The position numbers and the translations under genes were made by a program. A stretch of DNA of 64,000 nt from Legionella parisiensis (GTDB lineage: Bacteria > Pseudomonadota > Gammaproteobacteria > Legionellales > Legionellaceae). The stretch spans positions 2,635,871 through 2,699,870 of the forward strand of contig NZ_LNYQ01000013.1 of the NCBI RefSeq assembly GCF_001467945.1, read 5' to 3'. Below the pieces are notes generated by a model, which made no database searches, was not told where the DNA came from, and was given only the letters and a program-made list of their open reading frames with translations. Below, piece after piece: positions 62,973 through 64,000 of the stretch; within the stretch, counting starts at the first letter, position 1; the number at the start of each line of letters is the position of its first letter.

Positions 62973-64000
62973 ATGAAATATAAATATCATGTATGTGCGG
63001 TTAGTTTTTTTTGGGTTGTCGCTTCGATGACCAGTTTTGCCTTACCATTTAACATTACTCCCCAAGGTAACTTACCTTCCACTGTTCCTGTGGGGGCAAG
63101 TGTGAATGCTGCATATACGGTGACAAATAACACCTTATCAATGCGGTTTAATAATTTTATTAAATGGTTTCCGCCCAATGTAACTCAAGTACTCGAGCCA
63201 ACAGACCCGACTGTTTGTCCTCTTTTTTTTAATTTAGGACCAAATGGCTCTATTAATCAAAGTTGTACTTTAAAATTGAAAATATCCGGAGCGGTTAATC
63301 GTGATGATCCTGATCCACACCATCATTTATTTGCTTGTTTTCCCGGAGGTAAAACCTGTGCCGGACCTACACTTGCTAATTCGTTAAACGTAAATGTAAC
63401 CAATGCGCCACCTGAAACCCAAATTTCTGTTGCCGTGGGGGGGTATGGAACTTCTAGTGCAGGACACCCGCTCGTTTATACAAGTAACAATAATGGTGCC
63501 ACCTGGCCTACACCAGTATTACCGCCTACTGTTGGGCTTCCTGGTAATCAAACAGCGCTTATTAGTGTTGCGTGCAATGGAAATCTCTGTACTGCCATTG
63601 GTGCGGTTTTCGGAGATGTAGACCAGACGATACCTTTTTCATATTCAAGCTCGGATAGAGGGGCGAGCTGGTCTGCGCCTAGCCTATTCTTACGCACCGG
63701 CCCTCTTGCAACAAGTAATGAAGTTTTCCTTGTTTCCGTGAGTTGTGTGGATAACAAGTGTGCGAGTGTAGGAGCATGGGGAGAGAGTGTTTCTGGAAAT
63801 CGTTATCCGCTTACCTATTCCAGCTCTAATAATGGAGTCACTTGGTCTCAGCCTAATTTTCTTTCAACCGCAGGTCTCCCACCTGGAAATCAAGGAGCTA
63901 GACTCGGCTCTGTTAGTTGTGCAGGAACAAATTGTTCCGCTGTTGGTTTTTATAATGACGCTTCAAATGATCGACAACCTGTAAGTTATTTTAGTGCTAA
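62973..64000 (+). CDS. Exported repeat protein, truncated by window end
   Basis: ATG at 62973 after AAGGA. A signal peptide (CAVSFFWVVASMTSFA) leads to an Ig-like domain of about 115 residues with Cys pairs, resembling the N-terminal domain of the GH18 protein. After this come repeats of about 60 residues, each with a YxSxxxGxxW turn (YTSNNNGATWPTP, YSSSDRGASWSAP, YSSSNNGVTWSQP) and an SCxxxxCxAxG strand. The S/T-x-D/N-x-G-x-T-W pattern is that of BNR/Asp-box beta-propellers, as in sialidases. The 3' end lies outside the window. Probably secreted; the barrel gene lies 227 bp upstream. Confidence 0.75.
   Translation, partial: MKYKYHVCAVSFFWVVASMTSFALPFNITPQGNLPSTVPVGASVNAAYTVTNNTLSMRFNNFIKWFPPNVTQVLEPTDPTVCPLFFNLGPNGSINQSCTLKLKISGAVNRDDPDPHHHLFACFPGGKTCAGPTLANSLNVNVTNAPPETQISVAVGGYGTSSAGHPLVYTSNNNGATWPTPVLPPTVGLPGNQTALISVACNGNLCTAIGAVFGDVDQTIPFSYSSSDRGASWSAPSLFLRTGPLATSNEVFLVSVSCVDNKCASVGAWGESVSGNRYPLTYSSSNNGVTWSQPNFLSTAGLPPGNQGARLGSVSCAGTNCSAVGFYNDASNDRQPVSYFSA

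Overview
The window looks like chromosome from a Legionella-type intracellular gammaproteobacterium. It is AT-rich. It carries an IcmD/DotP-like gene and a protein with three IcmL/DotI-like domains, both hallmarks of the Dot/Icm type IVB secretion system. Many of its genes are of the Dot/Icm effector kind: papain-fold proteases, an ankyrin protein, a leucine-rich-repeat protein, HAD proteins, beta-lactamase-fold serine hydrolases, and two proteins ending in possible CAAX prenylation boxes. Species cannot be fixed from the sequence alone. No rRNA, tRNA or CRISPR array was seen.

Layout. 1-9.5 kb: a partial unknown gene, a serine hydrolase, an NlpC/P60-like candidate, a ParD-like antitoxin overlapping a second-type methionine aminopeptidase, a membrane SagB-type double nitroreductase, and a candidate effector ending in CTLF. 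9.7-20.5 kb: chromate transporter, several tiny genes with good ribosome binding sites, a truncated papain-like gene abutting transposase debris, a KfrA-like DNA-binding protein, two small exported proteins, a diguanylate cyclase, a C1 peptidase, a MerR/TipAS regulator and an orphan IcmD-like gene. Two similar repeats ending in perfect inverted repeats flank the C1 peptidase/MerR segment. 20.6-31.8 kb: amino-acid permease with a double palindromic operator, a phosphoribosyltransferase-HAD fusion, a GC-rich (probably imported) amidohydrolase, a eukaryote-like S10 carboxypeptidase, the triple IcmL-domain protein, a thioredoxin-like protein and an SDR.

32-48 kb: a divergent MarR/old-yellow-enzyme pair sharing a 20-bp palindrome, a DUF423 protein, an outer-membrane barrel plus GH18 chitinase-like operon, an OmpR-type two-component system, a large serine hydrolase with a decayed tandem copy upstream, an ankyrin/cysteine-protease candidate, a nucleoside hydrolase and a C4-dicarboxylate transporter. 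48-54.7 kb: a small gene whose start lies inside a hexanucleotide repeat that encodes repeated Met-Val, a BspA-type LRR protein, IS6 debris, a CAAX-ending protein with a deamidase-like Cys/His pair, a pseudogene of a related fold, RhlE helicase and a degenerate HAD protein. 54.9-64 kb: a LysR regulator convergent with a 27-codon Cys-rich peptide gene and its partner, an MFS/PhyH/HD operon whose HD protein matches the di-iron oxygenase PhnZ residue for residue, a second MFS transporter, and another barrel followed by an exported repeat protein cut by the window end.

How it fits together: most accessory genes are monocistronic with their own Shine-Dalgarno sequences, as is usual for effector genes. 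The operons with a readable logic are ParD-like/MetAP, the response regulator and histidine kinase, the barrel and chitinase, peptide plus WHxF protein, and MFS-PhyH-PhnZ (oxidative phosphonate breakdown). Pseudogenes, transposase scraps and palindromic intergenic elements mark the region as plastic. Start sites were reassigned wherever an upstream TTG or GTG lacked a ribosome binding site.
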